DNA of 53,744 nucleotides from an uncultured Clostridia bacterium (GCA_944385105.1 CALWVR010000012.1:1-53744); one strand, 5' to 3'. Shown: positions 24,908 to 37,738, numbered from the stretch's first letter. Notes: a model not told the origin generated them from the sequence alone. Program-made: numbers and translations.

Positions 24908-27900
24908 ATGCTAAATGTCAAACCTGTGCGTATTGGTAAAAATGTAAGAATGAGTTTTTCTCGTATAGATGAAGTACTTGAAATGCCAAATCTTATTGAA
25001 GTGCAGAAAAATTCGTATCAATGGTTTCTTGAAGAGGGTTTAAAGGAAGTATTTAAAGATGTATCAGGAATAACTGATTACACAGGGAACTTGGTTTTAG
25101 ATTTTATCGATTATCATCTTGATACCGATAAGCCGAATTATAGCGTGACGGAATGTAAAGAAAGAGATGCTACTTATTCTGCAGCGCTTAGAGTAAAAGC
25201 TCGACTTTTAAATAAAGAAAGTGGAGAGATAAAAGAATCAGAAGTTTTTATGGGAGACTTCCCTTTAATGACTGATAGTGGAACATTCGTTATAAATGGA
25301 GCCGAGCGTGTTATAGTGTCTCAGCTTGTTAGATCTCCAAGCGTCTACTATGATATGGAATATGATAAAACTGGTAAAAAATTGTTTAGCGCTACAGTTA
25401 TCCCAAATAGAGGCGCTTGGCTTGAATATGAAAATGATGCTAATGATGTTATGTACGTTCGAATAGATAAAAATAGAAAGATACCAATTACTGTATTTAT
25501 AAGAGCGCTAGGTCTTGGAACTACAGATGAGATAATAGATTATTTTGGCAGAGATGAAAGAATTTTAGCTACGATTGAAAAAGACCCTTGTAATAATCAA
25601 GAAGAAGCACTGCTTGAACTATATAGAAAATTAAGACCTAGTGAACCACCAACTCTTGAGAGTGCAAAAGCTCATTTAGATGCTCTGTTTTTTGATGAGA
25701 GACGTTATGACATGTCAAGAGTAGGTAGATATAAGTATAATAAGAAACTTGGAATATCAGGAAGACTTTTTGAACAAGTTTTATCTCAGCCAATAGTCAA
25801 TCCAACAACCGGCGAAATAATGGCAGAGGCTCTTGAAACAATTTCTTATGATAAAGCTGTTGAAATAGAAAATGCTGGTGTTTCTGTTGCTTATGTTAAG
25901 GTTGAGGATAAAGAGGTAAAAATCATATCAAATGGTATGGTTGATATAAGTTGTTATGTTAATTTTGATGCCAAAAAAGAATGTGGAATCAAAGAAAAGG
26001 TTCGATTCAACATTCTTTCAGAGATATTAGAATCTGCTAAAAATGATGAGGAATTAAAGGAAACATTAATTGCAAGAAAAAATGAATTAATACCAAATAC
26101 TATAACTGTTGATGATATTTTTGCAACAATTAATTATATGAATTGTCTTGCAAATGATGTTGGAGCTACAGACGATATTGATCACTTAGGTAACAGAAGA
26201 ATTAGATCGGTAGGAGAATTGCTACAAAATCAATTTAGAATAGGTTTTGCAAGGCTTGAAAGAGTTATAAGGGAAAGGATGACCCTTCAAGCTCAGGATT
26301 TAGAAATGCTTACTCCCCAATCTTTAATAAATATACGTCCTGTTGTAGCAGCAATCAAAGAGTTTTTTGGTTCTTCACCTTTGTCTCAATTTATGGACCA
26401 AACCAATCCTCTTGCAGAGTTGACACATAAAAGAAGGCTTTCAGCATTAGGTCCAGGAGGATTATCAAGAGATAGGGCAGGATTTGAAGTTCGTGATGTT
26501 CACTATAGCCACTATGGACGTATGTGTCCTATAGAAACCCCAGAAGGTCCTAACATAGGATTAATATCTTATTTAGCTACATTTGCAAGAATAAATGAAT
26601 ATGGATTCATAGAGGCTCCGTTTAGAAAGGTTGATAAGGAAAAGGGAGTTGTAACGGATGAAGTAGTTTATATGACAGCTGATGTTGAGGATGATTTTAT
26701 AGTAGCTCAGGCAAACGAGCCTCTTGATGAAGAAGGACATTTTATAAATGCAAAAGTAAATGGTAGATTTCGGGACAATTTTGTTGAGGTCGAACGAGAC
26801 AGAGCAGACTATATGGATATATGCCCTCGAATGGTTGTTTCAGTAGCTACAGCTATGATTCCATTCCTTGAGAATGATGATGCAAACCGTGCATTAATGG
26901 GATCAAACATGCAGAGACAAGCAGTTCCGCTATTAAAGACAGAAGCACCTATAGTGGGAACAGGTATGGAATATAAGGCTGGTGTTGACTCTGGGGTTTG
27001 TGTGCTTTCTAAGGAAGATGGAGTCGTTGAGAGTGTAAGTGCAGATGAAATCGTAGTAAGGTATGACTCAGGAAAAATAGAAACATTTAAGATAATAAAG
27101 TTTATGAGGTCTAACCATGGAACTTGTATTAATCAAGTGCCGGTTGTAGATAAAGGGCAGAGAGTAGAAAAGGGTGAAGTTTTAGCCGATGGGCCGGCCA
27201 CAAGCAATGGAGAAATAAGTCTTGGAAAAAATGCTTTGATAGGATTTATGACTTGGGAAGGTTATAACTATGAAGATGCTGTCCTTATAAATGAGAAAAT
27301 TGTTAGAGACGATGTATATACTTCGATACACATTGAGGAATATGAAATTGAGGCAAGGGACACAAAACTAGGTCCGGAAGAAATAACAAGAGATATACCC
27401 AATGTCAGTGAAGAAGTTTTAAAGAATCTTGATGAATCAGGAATTATTAGAGTAGGTACAGAAGTACATGCTGATGATATTTTAGTGGGCAAAGTTACAC
27501 CTAAGGGAGAAACGGAGCTTACAGCTGAAGAAAGGTTACTCAGAGCAATTTTTGGAGAGAAGGCAAGAGAGGTAAGGGATACGTCGCTTAAAGTGCCACA
27601 TGGAGAATATGGGATAGTAGTGGATGTCAAAGTGTTTACTCGTGAAAATTGTGATGAGTTACAACCAGGGGTAAATAAAGTAGTCAGATGTTATATTGCT
27701 CAAAAGCGAAAAATATCAGTGGGAGATAAAATGGCAGGTAGACACGGAAATAAGGGTGTTGTATCAAGGATATTGCCAGTTGAGGATATGCCTTTCTTAC
27801 CAGATGGGACTCCGCTTGACATAGTGCTTAATCCGTTGGGCGTACCTTCTCGTATGAATATAGGTCAGGTTCTTGAAGTTCATCTAGGGTATGCAGCAAA

Positions 27901-28672
27901 GGCACTTGGTTGGAAGATTATGACTCCTGTTTTTGATGGTGCACATGAAGAGGACATATTTGAATGTTTTAGAAAAGCAGGATATAGTGAAGATGGAAAG
28001 ACATGGCTAAAAGATGGAAGAACAGGTGAATATTTTGATAATCCAGTAACTGTGGGATATATGTATTACTTAAAGCTACACCATTTAGTTGATGATAAGA
28101 TTCATGCAAGAAGTACAGGACCATATTCTCTTGTAACACAGCAACCTTTGGGAGGTAAAGCTCAGTTTGGTGGTCAACGTTTTGGAGAAATGGAAGTTTG
28201 GGCACTTGAAGCTTATGGTGCTGCTTACACGCTTCAAGAAATATTAACAGTTAAGTCAGATGATGTTGTAGGAAGAGTAAAGACATATGAAGCTATAGTT
28301 AAGGGTCAAAACATTCCAAAGCCGGGAATTCCTGAATCATTTAAGGTTCTAATAAAGGAATTACAGTCTTTAAGTTTAGATGTTAAGGTACTTGATAAAG
28401 ACGATAAGGAAATAGATCTAAAACAAAATTTTGATGATGAAGATGATAATATGGGTCTTTCTCCTAAAGAAGGAAACTTTAAAGAGAATGAAGTTGTAAC
28501 AACACTTGAAGGATTTACTTTAGAAGACGATCCTAACGAAGAAAATATGTTTGATGAGTCAAGTATAGTTAATGATTTGGATGATTTAGACGATTTAGAT
28601 GATGGAAATCAACAAGAAGATGATGGAGACTTTGGTGCAGATGCTGAGATGGAAGAGAATTTTGATTTTTAA
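24908..28672 (+). CDS. rpoB: RNA polymerase beta subunit
   Basis: I choose ATG 24908 (1254 residues). The upstream TTG codons at 24890 and 24896 sit beside or on the GGAG element and add residues not usual in the family. All beta-subunit landmarks are present. The rifampicin pocket near residue 481 reads [15 protein letters not shown], then [23 protein letters not shown], with sensitive-type Asp516, His526 and Ser531 (E. coli numbering). Further on come [21 protein letters not shown] and the C-terminal [28 protein letters not shown]. The position equal to E. coli Gln510 is Pro. A long acidic tail ([11 protein letters not shown]) extends the C-terminus. rplJ-rplL, which usually precede rpoB, are absent. 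Confidence 0.98.
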   Translation: MLNVKPVRIGKNVRMSFSRIDEVLEMPNLIEVQKNSYQWFLEEGLKEVFKDVSGITDYTGNLVLDFIDYHLDTDKPNYSVTECKERDATYSAALRVKARLLNKESGEIKESEVFMGDFPLMTDSGTFVINGAERVIVSQLVRSPSVYYDMEYDKTGKKLFSATVIPNRGAWLEYENDANDVMYVRIDKNRKIPITVFIRALGLGTTDEIIDYFGRDERILATIEKDPCNNQEEALLELYRKLRPSEPPTLESAKAHLDALFFDERRYDMSRVGRYKYNKKLGISGRLFEQVLSQPIVNPTTGEIMAEALETISYDKAVEIENAGVSVAYVKVEDKEVKIISNGMVDISCYVNFDAKKECGIKEKVRFNILSEILESAKNDEELKETLIARKNELIPNTITVDDIFATINYMNCLANDVGATDDIDHLGNRRIRSVGELLQNQFRIGFARLERVIRERMTLQAQDLEMLTPQSLINIRPVVAAIKEFFGSSPLSQFMDQTNPLAELTHKRRLSALGPGGLSRDRAGFEVRDVHYSHYGRMCPIETPEGPNIGLISYLATFARINEYGFIEAPFRKVDKEKGVVTDEVVYMTADVEDDFIVAQANEPLDEEGHFINAKVNGRFRDNFVEVERDRADYMDICPRMVVSVATAMIPFLENDDANRALMGSNMQRQAVPLLKTEAPIVGTGMEYKAGVDSGVCVLSKEDGVVESVSADEIVVRYDSGKIETFKIIKFMRSNHGTCINQVPVVDKGQRVEKGEVLADGPATSNGEISLGKNALIGFMTWEGYNYEDAVLINEKIVRDDVYTSIHIEEYEIEARDTKLGPEEITRDIPNVSEEVLKNLDESGIIRVGTEVHADDILVGKVTPKGETELTAEERLLRAIFGEKAREVRDTSLKVPHGEYGIVVDVKVFTRENCDELQPGVNKVVRCYIAQKRKISVGDKMAGRHGNKGVVSRILPVEDMPFLPDGTPLDIVLNPLGVPSRMNIGQVLEVHLGYAAKALGWKIMTPVFDGAHEEDIFECFRKAGYSEDGKTWLKDGRTGEYFDNPVTVGYMYYLKLHHLVDDKIHARSTGPYSLVTQQPLGGKAQFGGQRFGEMEVWALEAYGAAYTLQEILTVKSDDVVGRVKTYEAIVKGQNIPKPGIPESFKVLIKELQSLSLDVKVLDKDDKEIDLKQNFDDEDDNMGLSPKEGNFKENEVVTTLEGFTLEDDPNEENMFDESSIVNDLDDLDDLDDGNQQEDDGDFGADAEMEENFDF

Positions 28673-28686
28673 GGGGTAGTGGCAAT

Positions 28687-31600
28687 ATGGAATTTAATAT
28701 TTTTGAGTCAATTAAGATAGGACTTGCTTCTCCCGATCAAATAAGGGCATGGTCACATGGCGAGGTAAAAAAACCAGAAACTATTAACTATAGGACTTTA
28801 AAGCCAGAGAGAGATGGACTTTTTTGTGAAAGAATCTTTGGTCCTCAAAAAGATTGGGAGTGCCATTGTGGCAAGTATAAGAGAATAAGATACAAGGGAA
28901 AAATTTGTGATAGATGTGGAGTAGAAGTTACAAGATCTAAGGTTCGCCGTGAACGAATGGGGCATATAGAGCTAGCGGCTCCGGTATCTCACATATGGTA
29001 TTTTAAAGGTATTCCTTCAAGGATTGGATTAATGCTTGATATATCTCCAAGAATGCTTGAGAAGGTATTATATTTTGCTTTATATATAGTTACAGATCCA
29101 GGAGAAGCAAGAGAGCTTGTTAAATATCAGTTCTTAACAGAGAGAGAGTATAGGGACTTAAAAGAAAAATACGATGATGGATTTGAAGCTATGATGGGTG
29201 CGGAGGCCATAAAAAAGCTGCTTGAAGAGATTGACTTAGATAAATTGTCTAAAGAATTAAAGGATGAACTTGAGGCAGCAACAGGACAAAAGAGAGTAAG
29301 GATATTAAAGAGGTTAGAGGTAGTTGAGTCGTTTAGGATCTCAAAAAATCGTCCTGAATGGATGATTTTGGATGTTGTTCCTGTTATTCCACCAGACATA
29401 CGTCCAATGGTGCAGCTAGATGGAGGAAGATTTGCAACGTCTGACTTAAATGATTTATATAGACGCGTTATAAATAGGAATAATCGTTTAAGGAGACTTC
29501 TTGAGTTAGGTGCACCAGATATAATTATAAGAAATGAAAAAAGGATGCTACAAGAGGCGGTCGATGCTCTAATAGATAATGGAAGAAGAGGCCGTCCAGT
29601 TACAGGGCCTAATAATAGACCGCTTAAATCACTTTCTGATATGCTTAAAGGAAAGCAGGGAAGATTTAGACAGAATTTATTAGGAAAACGAGTAGACTAT
29701 TCAGGGCGTTCAGTTATAGTTGTTGGTCCTGAGCTTAAAATGTACCAATGTGGTTTACCAAAAGAAATGGCATTAGAGCTATTTAAGCCATTTGTAATGA
29801 AAAGACTTGTTGAGACAGGAGCATCTACCAACATAAAATCGGCAAGAAAGGCTGTAGACAGAGCAAAGCCTGAGGTTTGGGATGCATTAGAGATAGTAAT
29901 TAAAGGGCATCCGGTATTGTTGAATCGTGCGCCAACGTTACACAGACTAGGTATACAAGCGTTTGAGCCAGTTTTAGTAGAGGGTAGAGCATTGAAGTTA
30001 CATCCATTAGTATGTGCTGCATATAATGCCGATTTTGATGGAGATCAGATGGCTGTCCATGTTCCGTTGTCGGCTGAGGCTCAAGCGGAAGCAAGATTTT
30101 TGATGATAGCAGCGGGGAACTTGTTAAAGCCTTCAGATGGTCGTCCAGTTGCAGTTCCTACTCAAGATATGGTTTTAGGTTCTTATTATCTTACTATTGA
30201 AAAGGACGGAGAAAAAGGCGAAGGGAAAGTATTTAGAGACTTTAATGAAGCCTTAATGGCCTATGATGCTAAAGAGGTTACTCTACACGCAAAGATAAAG
30301 GTAAGAAGAGTTGTGAATGTAGGAGAAACTCAAATATCAGGAATTATAGATACTACTGTAGGCAAGATAATATTTAACCAACCTATTCCTCAGGACTTAG
30401 GATTTGTGGAGAGAAAAGTTCCAGAAGACTATTTAAAGCTTGAAATAGACTTTTTAGTAGGAAAGAGACAAATTCAACAAATTATAGATAGATGTATAAA
30501 AGTACATGGTACAGGACCTACAGCTGAGGTACTTGACAGTATTAAATCTCAGGGCTTTAAGTATTCAACAAAGGGTGCAATTACAGTAGCGGTTTGTGAT
30601 GCGGTGATTCCACCTGCTAAAAAGGAAATTATAAAGGATGCAGAAGAGCAAATTGAACAAGTGTCAAAGCAATTTAAAAGAGGACTTATTTCTAATGAGG
30701 AAAGAGAAGCGCATGTTCTTAAAATTTGGGATAAGGCAACTAATGGAGTAACGAAAGCCCTTCAGGACAACTTAGATAGATATAATTCTATATTTATGAT
30801 GGCAGATTCAGGTGCTCGAGGTTCCATGAGCCAGATACGACAATTAGCGGGTATGAGGGGACTTATAGCCAACACATCAGGAAAGACTATAGAAGTTCCT
30901 ATTCGAGCAAATTACCGCGAAGGTCTTAATATTTTAGAGTACTTTATATCATCACGTGGAGCCAGAAAGGGTCTAGCCGATACTGCACTTAGGACGGCTG
31001 ACTCTGGTTACCTTACAAGGCGATTAGTTGATGTATCGCAAGATGTTATTATACGTGAAGACGACTGCGGGTCTGAAGAAGGAATAAAGGTATTTGAAAT
31101 AAAAGAAGGCAAAGAGTCAATAGAAAGTTTGCATGAGCGTTTAATAGGAAGATACCTTTGTCATGATTTTATTGATGAAAAAACAGGAGAAGTTTTAGTC
31201 TCTAAAGACAAGATGATGGATGATGATGATGCAGATATAATTATAGCTGCAGGTGTTGAAGAGATAGAGATTAGGTCTATATTGAACTGCAAAGCAAGAC
31301 ATGGGGTATGCAAAAAATGTTATGGTTCAAACTTAGCTAACGGAATGCCTGTGACTATAGGGGAAGCAGTTGGAATTATAGCAGCCCAATCGATTGGTGA
31401 ACCAGGAACGCAGCTAACGATGAGAACATTCCATACAGGAGGAGTTGCGAGTGCAGAGGACATTACGCAAGGTTTGCCACGTGTTGAAGAGCTATTTGAA
31501 AGCCGTAAACCTAAACATTTAGCAATTATAAGTGAACTTAGTGGAGAAGTTTGTTTTGAGGAAATAAAGAAAAATAAGCATATAGTAATACGCAATAAAG

Positions 31601-32238
31601 AAACGGGAGAACAAGTTTCTTACCTTGTACCATTTGGATCAAGAGTTAGAGTTCAAGAAGGAGAATTTGTAGAAGCAGGGACAAGGCTTACAGAAGGATC
31701 AGTTAACCCCCATGATGTATTAGCAATTAGTGGAACTGATGCGGTGCAAAATTATTTAATTCAAGAAGTGCAAAGAGTTTATAGGATGCAGGGAGTCGAC
31801 ATTAATGATAAGCATATAGAAGTTATCGTACGTCAGATGATGAGAAAAGTCAGGGTTAAAGACCAAGGTGATACAAGTCTTCTTCCGGGATCAATGATAG
31901 ACAAAACAGAATTTCTTGCAGCAAACGAGGAAATAAGAAGAAGAAAAGCAGAAGGAGAAGAAGGCTTAATGGAAGCAACTTGTATACCTACACTACTAGG
32001 TATAACAAAGGCTTCATTAGCAACAGATTCATTTTTATCTGCGGCCTCTTTTCAGGAAACAACTAGAGTTCTTACAGATGCAGCAATTAAAGGAAAAGTT
32101 GACCCGCTTATTGGATTAAAAGAGAATGTAATTATAGGGAAGTTAGTCCCTGCAGGTACAGGTATGCATAGATATAGTGATGTTAAACTAGAAAAAATTC
32201 AAGATACAAATGACTTGACAGAAGAACCTGCTTTGTGA
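28687..32238 (+). CDS. rpoC: RNA polymerase beta' subunit
   Basis: The 1183-residue protein has the N-terminal zinc ribbon ([10 protein letters not shown] and CDRCGVEVT), the active-site motif [12 protein letters not shown] (about 447-458) holding the three catalytic Asp, the trigger-loop region ([18 protein letters not shown]) and a second zinc site ([13 protein letters not shown]). It lies 14 bases after rpoB, with AAGGGG as ribosome-binding site. There is no large insertion in the trigger loop, as expected for Firmicutes. Confidence 0.98.
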   Translation: MEFNIFESIKIGLASPDQIRAWSHGEVKKPETINYRTLKPERDGLFCERIFGPQKDWECHCGKYKRIRYKGKICDRCGVEVTRSKVRRERMGHIELAAPVSHIWYFKGIPSRIGLMLDISPRMLEKVLYFALYIVTDPGEARELVKYQFLTEREYRDLKEKYDDGFEAMMGAEAIKKLLEEIDLDKLSKELKDELEAATGQKRVRILKRLEVVESFRISKNRPEWMILDVVPVIPPDIRPMVQLDGGRFATSDLNDLYRRVINRNNRLRRLLELGAPDIIIRNEKRMLQEAVDALIDNGRRGRPVTGPNNRPLKSLSDMLKGKQGRFRQNLLGKRVDYSGRSVIVVGPELKMYQCGLPKEMALELFKPFVMKRLVETGASTNIKSARKAVDRAKPEVWDALEIVIKGHPVLLNRAPTLHRLGIQAFEPVLVEGRALKLHPLVCAAYNADFDGDQMAVHVPLSAEAQAEARFLMIAAGNLLKPSDGRPVAVPTQDMVLGSYYLTIEKDGEKGEGKVFRDFNEALMAYDAKEVTLHAKIKVRRVVNVGETQISGIIDTTVGKIIFNQPIPQDLGFVERKVPEDYLKLEIDFLVGKRQIQQIIDRCIKVHGTGPTAEVLDSIKSQGFKYSTKGAITVAVCDAVIPPAKKEIIKDAEEQIEQVSKQFKRGLISNEEREAHVLKIWDKATNGVTKALQDNLDRYNSIFMMADSGARGSMSQIRQLAGMRGLIANTSGKTIEVPIRANYREGLNILEYFISSRGARKGLADTALRTADSGYLTRRLVDVSQDVIIREDDCGSEEGIKVFEIKEGKESIESLHERLIGRYLCHDFIDEKTGEVLVSKDKMMDDDDADIIIAAGVEEIEIRSILNCKARHGVCKKCYGSNLANGMPVTIGEAVGIIAAQSIGEPGTQLTMRTFHTGGVASAEDITQGLPRVEELFESRKPKHLAIISELSGEVCFEEIKKNKHIVIRNKETGEQVSYLVPFGSRVRVQEGEFVEAGTRLTEGSVNPHDVLAISGTDAVQNYLIQEVQRVYRMQGVDINDKHIEVIVRQMMRKVRVKDQGDTSLLPGSMIDKTEFLAANEEIRRRKAEGEEGLMEATCIPTLLGITKASLATDSFLSAASFQETTRVLTDAAIKGKVDPLIGLKENVIIGKLVPAGTGMHRYSDVKLEKIQDTNDLTEEPAL

Positions 32239-32262
32239 TAATATAATAAATCGTGGAAATAT

Positions 32263-32302
32263 ATTTCATGTAGGTCATTTTATTTGTTGACCTACATGAA
32301 AT
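32263..32302. repeat. Perfect 15-bp inverted repeat between rpoC and rpsL
   Basis: ATTTCATGTAGGTCA (32263-32277) pairs with TGACCTACATGAAAT (32288-32302) around a 10-base loop. No T-run follows the hairpin, so it is not a standard terminator. It could be a processing site, a weak or Rho-assisted terminator, or a protein-binding site. Confidence 0.7.
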
Positions 32303-32397
32303 TCACATTAAGGCTTTATAAGTCACATAAAAAAAGGTTAAAGAATTTATAATATTTATAAATTTTTAACATATAATTTTTACCAAGGAGGTGTAAT

Positions 32398-32826
32398 ATG
32401 CCAACCTTTAACCAGCTAGTTAGAAAGGGTAGAGAAGTTTCAGAAAAGAAAGCAAAAGCTCCAGCACTTTTGAAGGGATGGAATTCTAAGAAGAGAGAGT
32501 CAATAGACCAAACATCGCCACAAAAAAGAGGAGTATGTACTGCTGTTAAAACTGCTACCCCTAAAAAGCCTAACTCAGCACTTAGAAAGATTGCAAGGGT
32601 AAGGCTTTCTAATGGAATAGAAGTTAGTTCTTATATTCCAGGAGAAGGTCACAACTTACAAGAGCATAGTGTTGTTCTTATCAGAGGTGGACGTGTAAAG
32701 GACTTACCTGGTGTACGTTACCATATAGTAAGAGGAACGCTAGATGCTCAGGGGGTTGCAAAACGTATGCAAGCACGTTCTAAGTACGGGGCAAAACGTC
32801 CCAAGGCAGGGGCAAATAAAAAATAG
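32398..32826 (+). CDS. rpsL: Ribosomal protein uS12
   Basis: The 142-residue protein is complete. It carries the decoding-site loops [15 protein letters not shown] and [17 protein letters not shown], where streptomycin-resistance changes arise; the wild-type lysines are kept. The basic C-terminus ends [21 protein letters not shown] lies 7-8 bases before ATG. It is the first gene of the str operon. Confidence 0.98.
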   Translation: MPTFNQLVRKGREVSEKKAKAPALLKGWNSKKRESIDQTSPQKRGVCTAVKTATPKKPNSALRKIARVRLSNGIEVSSYIPGEGHNLQEHSVVLIRGGRVKDLPGVRYHIVRGTLDAQGVAKRMQARSKYGAKRPKAGANKK

Positions 32827-32867
32827 TAAAAGAAAATGACAAAACTTGAACTGCTGTATATTGCAGA

Positions 32868-32935
32868 AAAAAGCGATACAGAAGTATTTATATATAAATG
32901 CCTCTGTGTTGGCCTACGGGAGTTTGTCGCTTTCG
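32868..32935 (+). promoter_or_regulatory. Structured rpsL-rpsG intercistronic element, possible S7 operator
   Basis: An outer helix AAAGCGA (32870-32876) with TCGCTTT (32927-32933) encloses an inner near-perfect 13-bp helix (32878-32890 with 32895-32907). In E. coli the S12-S7 spacer is the binding site for S7 feedback control. The role here is inferred from position and structure. Confidence 0.45.
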
Positions 32936-32978
32936 AGTACCTATGATATCATCAATTAATGTGAAGGAGGGAAGAAAA

Positions 32979-33449
32979 GTGCCAAGAAGAGGCTCTATTG
33001 CAAAACGAGATGTTTTGTGTGATCCATTGTATAATTCAAAATTGGTAACTCGTTTGATAAATAATGTCATGTATGACGGTAAACGCGGGGTATCTCAAAA
33101 AATAGTATATGGTGCATTTGATATAATTAGAGAAAAAACAGGAAAAGAACCATTAGAAGTTTTTGAACAAGCTATGGAAAATATCATGCCAGTACTTGAG
33201 GTTAAAGCACGCCGAGTAGGGGGAGCTACGTACCAGGTACCGATGGAAGTTCGCCCAGAAAGGCGTCAAACATTAGGACTTCGTTGGTTGACAACGTATT
33301 CAAGAGCTAGATCTGAAAGAACTATGAAAGAAAGGCTAGCCGGAGAAATTATTGATGCTGTTAATGAAACAGGTGGAGCTGTAAAGAAAAGAGAAGACAC
33401 TCACAAAATGGCAGAGGCAAATAAAGCTTTTGCGCATTATAGGTGGTAG
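32979..33449 (+). CDS. rpsG: Ribosomal protein uS7
   Basis: The start is GTG 32979, preceded by AAGGAGG with 8-base spacing. The product, 156 residues beginning [12 protein letters not shown], has the exact family length. The longer frame from 32898 adds 27 residues unlike S7. The protein shows [41 protein letters not shown] and [20 protein letters not shown]. It nucleates assembly of the 30S head. Confidence 0.97.
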   Translation: MPRRGSIAKRDVLCDPLYNSKLVTRLINNVMYDGKRGVSQKIVYGAFDIIREKTGKEPLEVFEQAMENIMPVLEVKARRVGGATYQVPMEVRPERRQTLGLRWLTTYSRARSERTMKERLAGEIIDAVNETGGAVKKREDTHKMAEANKAFAHYRW

Positions 33450-33473
33450 TGATATAGGGGTACTTTTAGAATA

Positions 33474-34196
33474 ATGTCAAAATTAAGGAATATATTCGTC
33501 TTGCTTCTTGCCTTTTCAGTTATTAATGGAACCTTATTAAGTCTTAATTCGAGCGCTGAATTTGATTTTCTTGAATTTTTAAGATCTTTGGAAACGGCAG
33601 AACCATCAGAAATGGGTGGAATTATAATGAGAAAACCTTCAGGAGAGACTAAGTATATTCCCGCACGTTTTTTAGAAAATAGTATTAGTGCTGTTATCCC
33701 AAAAGAATGCGGTGTAATTATACTGACTAAAGATGGCAAATGGTTTATGATACCAAAGAAAAAGGTTCTGGGAAATGAGAAAATTATAGAAAGACTTATG
33801 GGTTATTCTTATAGTGAAGAACAAAAAGAATGGTTATGTAATGAGGCGCGCGCTCATGATATGAACGGGTTCAATATAGACTTTATTGATATTGTAAAGA
33901 TTTTTTTTGCAAGGAATATAACCGCTGAACGTCTTACGCGAAGTAATTGTAGGAAGGTAATTTGTAATTTATCCGAAAGTGATAAGAAAATAATAAATGA
34001 AATTTATAATATTATAATAAGGCGCCAAGGATTAGTTGATAAAGTTGTAGAAGCTGATGAAGCTGTTAGCGTTGGTAAGCTAGAATTTATAATGGAAAAT
34101 ATGAATATGTTTTATATTGACAAAATGTATCAAGATATGTTTTTCGAAATAATAGAAAAAACATTTGGATTTAGGATTAGTAAGAGACGTATTTAG
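33474..34196 (+). CDS. Unidentified secreted protein inside the str operon
   Basis: The 240-residue product has an N-terminal signal peptide (basic SKLRN, hydrophobic FVLLLAFSVI, likely cut near Ala28 in NSSAEF). The mature part is mixed alpha/beta: first a beta-rich segment (about 48-100), then mostly helix with many basic residues and an end rich in Lys and Arg. No known domain is recognised. It begins 24 bases after rpsG on the same strand, with only a weak AGGGG element 13 bases before ATG, and ends 134 bases before fusA. Codon use and AT content match the neighbours. Between rpsG and fusA most bacteria have no gene, so the placement is odd. Function unknown. Confidence 0.75.
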   Translation: MSKLRNIFVLLLAFSVINGTLLSLNSSAEFDFLEFLRSLETAEPSEMGGIIMRKPSGETKYIPARFLENSISAVIPKECGVIILTKDGKWFMIPKKKVLGNEKIIERLMGYSYSEEQKEWLCNEARAHDMNGFNIDFIDIVKIFFARNITAERLTRSNCRKVICNLSESDKKIINEIYNIIIRRQGLVDKVVEADEAVSVGKLEFIMENMNMFYIDKMYQDMFFEIIEKTFGFRISKRRI

Positions 34197-34330
34197 CAGT
34201 TGCATGAGATAAATATAAGTAATTTAAATTAAGGTTTCGTACAATAAAGTCTTTTTATTTATTATTTTGCTTAAAGGTGATATTTTTAATTTTTATTTAA
34301 ATTTTATAAGAAAGGAGATAGATTTAGAAT

Positions 34331-36409
34331 ATGGCAAGACAAGTTTCACTTGACCTAACGCGTAATATTGGGATAATGGCGCATATTGATGCTGGTAAAA
34401 CAACAACAACAGAACGTATCTTATTTTATACAGGCGTTAATCATAAGATTGGCGAAACACACGATGGAGCAGCAACAATGGACTGGATGGAACAAGAGCA
34501 AGAAAGGGGTATTACAATAACATCAGCAGCAACAACTTGCTTTTGGAAAGATCACAGAATAAACATAATTGATACTCCTGGCCACGTTGACTTTACTGTT
34601 GAAGTAGAGAGGTCTTTAAGAGTATTAGACGGATCTGTTACGGTACTTTGCGCGAAGGGGGGAGTTGAGCCCCAGTCAGAAACAGTATGGCGACAGGCAG
34701 ACAAGTATGGTGTACCGCGCATGGTTTATGTCAACAAAATGGATATAATGGGTGCAGATTTTTATAACGTAGTGAAAATGATGAAAGAACGTTTAAAATG
34801 TAATGCTGTACCAATCCAATTGCCAATAGGAGCGGAAGATACATTTAAGGGTCTTATCGACTTAGTTGAAATGAAAGCCTATGTTTACTATGATGATCTT
34901 GGGAAAGACATTAGGGTAGAAGAAATACCGGAAGACATGAAGGAACTTGCAGATAAGTATCATACTGAAATGCTTGAACATGTTGCAGAGCAGGATGAAA
35001 CTTTATTTGAAAAGTATCTCGAAGGAGAAACGCTAACAGAAAAAGAAATAAAAGACTGCATAAGAAAAGCGACATTAGCAAATCAGATGATACCAGTAAC
35101 TTGTGGAACTTCTTATCGAAACAAAGGTGTACAAAAGCTACTTGATGCAATAGTTGACTATATGCCAGCTCCAACAGATGTTCCAGCTATTAAGGGAATA
35201 AATCCTGAAACCAATGAAGAGATAGAAAGGCATTCGTCAGACGACGAACCATTTGCTGCATTAGCTTTTAAGATAGCAACAGACCCATTTGTTGGAAAAC
35301 TTTGCTTTTTCCGAGTATATTCAGGAAGTATAAGTGCTGGCTCAACTGTATATAATTCAACTAAAGATAATAATGAAAGGATAGGAAGAATCCTTCAAAT
35401 GCATGCAAACCATCGTCAAGATATAGATACAGTCTATGCTGGTGATATAGCTGCAGCAGTTGGGCTAAAGAATACTACAACGGGAGATACTCTCTGCACA
35501 GAAAAATCTCCAGTTATATTAGAATCTATGGAATTCCCAGAACCTGTTATAAGGGTTGCAATTGAACCTAAGACTAAAGCAGGGCAAGAAAAAATGGGTA
35601 TAGCTTTGTCAAAGCTGGCTGAGGAAGATCCAACATTTAAAGCTTATACAGATGAAGAAACGGGTCAAACAATAATTGCTGGAATGGGAGAGCTACACCT
35701 TGAAATTATAGTAGATAGATTGCTAAGAGAATTTAAGGTTGAAGCTAATGTAGGTAAGCCACAAGTTGCATATAAAGAAACTATAAGAAGAAATGCAGAA
35801 GTAGATCAAAAATATGCAAGGCAATCAGGTGGACGTGGACAGTATGGTCACGTTAAAATAAAGATAGAACCTAACCCAACTAAGGGCTATGAATTTATTA
35901 ATTCAGTAGTTGGAGGAGCAATACCGAAAGAGTATATACCAGCAGTAGACCAAGGTATAAAGGGAGCAATGCTTTCTGGAGTTCTTGCAGGCTATAATGT
36001 AGTTGATGTAAAGGTTAATTTATACGATGGTTCTTACCATGAAGTAGACTCTTCTGAGATGGCGTTTAAAATAGCAGGTTCTATGGCATTTAAAGAAGCT
36101 ATGAGAAAAGCGGATCCAGTATTATTAGAGCCAATTATGAAAGTTTGTGTAACAGTTCCTGAGGAGTACATGGGAGACGTTATTGGAGACATTAACTCAC
36201 GCCGTGGAATGGTTCAGGGAATGGAAGCCGTTTCAGGTGCGCAAAGAATAAATGCTATGGTACCTTTATCAGAGATGTTTGGATATGCAACAGACATGCG
36301 TTCAAAAACACAAGGAAGAGGACAATATACAATGGAACCAAGCCATTACGCAGAAGTTCCAAAATCGGTGTCAGAGAATATAATCTCATCTAGGAAAAAA
36401 TCAGAATAA
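34331..36409 (+). CDS. fusA: Elongation factor G
   Basis: The 692-residue protein has the G domain with [15 protein letters not shown] (G1), [10 protein letters not shown] (G2), DTPGHVDFT (G3) and NKMD (G4), followed by domains II-V in full. The C-terminal domain IV-V includes [28 protein letters not shown] and [18 protein letters not shown]. It drives translocation of tRNA and mRNA on the ribosome. Its length and motifs are those of the housekeeping EF-G. The ribosome-binding site AAAGGAGA lies about 12 bases before ATG. Confidence 0.98.
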   Translation: MARQVSLDLTRNIGIMAHIDAGKTTTTERILFYTGVNHKIGETHDGAATMDWMEQEQERGITITSAATTCFWKDHRINIIDTPGHVDFTVEVERSLRVLDGSVTVLCAKGGVEPQSETVWRQADKYGVPRMVYVNKMDIMGADFYNVVKMMKERLKCNAVPIQLPIGAEDTFKGLIDLVEMKAYVYYDDLGKDIRVEEIPEDMKELADKYHTEMLEHVAEQDETLFEKYLEGETLTEKEIKDCIRKATLANQMIPVTCGTSYRNKGVQKLLDAIVDYMPAPTDVPAIKGINPETNEEIERHSSDDEPFAALAFKIATDPFVGKLCFFRVYSGSISAGSTVYNSTKDNNERIGRILQMHANHRQDIDTVYAGDIAAAVGLKNTTTGDTLCTEKSPVILESMEFPEPVIRVAIEPKTKAGQEKMGIALSKLAEEDPTFKAYTDEETGQTIIAGMGELHLEIIVDRLLREFKVEANVGKPQVAYKETIRRNAEVDQKYARQSGGRGQYGHVKIKIEPNPTKGYEFINSVVGGAIPKEYIPAVDQGIKGAMLSGVLAGYNVVDVKVNLYDGSYHEVDSSEMAFKIAGSMAFKEAMRKADPVLLEPIMKVCVTVPEEYMGDVIGDINSRRGMVQGMEAVSGAQRINAMVPLSEMFGYATDMRSKTQGRGQYTMEPSHYAEVPKSVSENIISSRKKSE

Positions 36410-36513
36410 TTTTAATTATTTTGTATTGATTTTTTAGTTAATACTTGTTAAAATGTGATTATTAGCAAATTATTTAAATTTTTATTTAGTGTAAATAAAG
36501 GGAGGAAAATCCA

Positions 36514-37716
36514 ATGGCAAAGGCTAAATTTGAAAGAAGCAAACCACATGTAAACATTGGTACAATTGGTCACGTTGACCACGGTAAAACAACTTTAACA
36601 GCTGCAATTACTAAGGTTTTAAACTTAGGGGGAGCAGCAGAATTTGTAGACTATGCAAATATTGATAAGGCTCCAGAAGAGAGAGAGCGTGGTATTACAA
36701 TTAATACAGCTCACGTAGAGTATCAAACAGACGCACGTCACTATGCTCACGTTGACTGCCCAGGCCATGCTGACTATGTAAAGAACATGATTACAGGTGC
36801 AGCTCAGATGGATGGAGCAATTTTAGTTGTTTCAGCAGCAGATGGTCCAATGCCACAAACAAGAGAGCACATATTACTTTCTCGTCAGGTAGGAGTTCCA
36901 TATATTGTTGTATTTATGAACAAGGCTGACCAAGTTGATGATGAAGAGCTTCTTGATTTAGTTGAGATGGAGATTCGTGATCTACTAAATGAGTATGAAT
37001 TCCCTGGCGATGATACTCCAATTATCCGTGGCTCAGCTCTTAAGGTACTAGAGTGTGATTCTAAGGATCCTAATGCAGAAGAGTATAAATGTATTCATGA
37101 GTTAATGGATGCTATTGATAAATATATTCCAACACCAGAACGTAAGGCTGATCAACCTTTCCTAATGCCTGTTGAAGATGTATTTACAATTACAGGACGT
37201 GGAACAGTTGCGACAGGTAGAGTTGAACGTGGCCAATTAAAAACAGGTGAGGAAGTTGAAATTGTTGGTCTTTCTGATGAAAGGAAGAAAACTGTTGTTA
37301 CAGGAATCGAAATGTTTAGAAAGATTCTTGACTATGCAGAGGCAGGAGACAATATAGGAGCACTTCTTCGTGGAATACAAAAGGAAGATATCAAGCGTGG
37401 TCAAGTACTTGCAAAGCCAGGAACAATTAATCCTCATACGAAGTTCAAGGGTCAAGTTTACGTTTTAACAAAAGAAGAAGGTGGACGTCATACTCCGTTC
37501 TTTAACAACTATCGTCCTCAATTCTACTTTAGAACGACAGATGTTACAGGAGTTATAAAGCTTCCAGAAGGAACAGAGATGTGTATGCCTGGGGATAATG
37601 TTGTTATGGATGTAGAACTTATTACTCCTATTGCAATTGAAGAGGGTCTACGTTTCGCTATTCGTGAAGGTGGAAGAACAGTAGGCTCAGGTGTTGTAAC
37701 AGCTATAAATGAATAA
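36514..37716 (+). CDS. tuf: Elongation factor Tu
   Basis: The 400-residue protein begins [28 protein letters not shown] and has [25 protein letters not shown] and NKADQVDD in the G domain. Domains II and III are complete, ending [11 protein letters not shown]. It carries aminoacyl-tRNA to the ribosome. GGGAGG lies 8-9 bases before ATG. Last gene of the str operon, followed by a strong terminator. Codon choice is slightly more GC-rich than its neighbours, as is common for this highly expressed gene. Confidence 0.98.
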   Translation: MAKAKFERSKPHVNIGTIGHVDHGKTTLTAAITKVLNLGGAAEFVDYANIDKAPEERERGITINTAHVEYQTDARHYAHVDCPGHADYVKNMITGAAQMDGAILVVSAADGPMPQTREHILLSRQVGVPYIVVFMNKADQVDDEELLDLVEMEIRDLLNEYEFPGDDTPIIRGSALKVLECDSKDPNAEEYKCIHELMDAIDKYIPTPERKADQPFLMPVEDVFTITGRGTVATGRVERGQLKTGEEVEIVGLSDERKKTVVTGIEMFRKILDYAEAGDNIGALLRGIQKEDIKRGQVLAKPGTINPHTKFKGQVYVLTKEEGGRHTPFFNNYRPQFYFRTTDVTGVIKLPEGTEMCMPGDNVVMDVELITPIAIEEGLRFAIREGGRTVGSGVVTAINE

Positions 37717-37738
37717 TAAACTTTAATTAAATATAATA

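Noticed and set aside
32898..32978. Longer N-terminus for ribosomal protein S7
   Set aside because: It adds 27 residues unlike S7; GTG 32979 has AAGGAGG at the right distance and gives the standard 156 residues.
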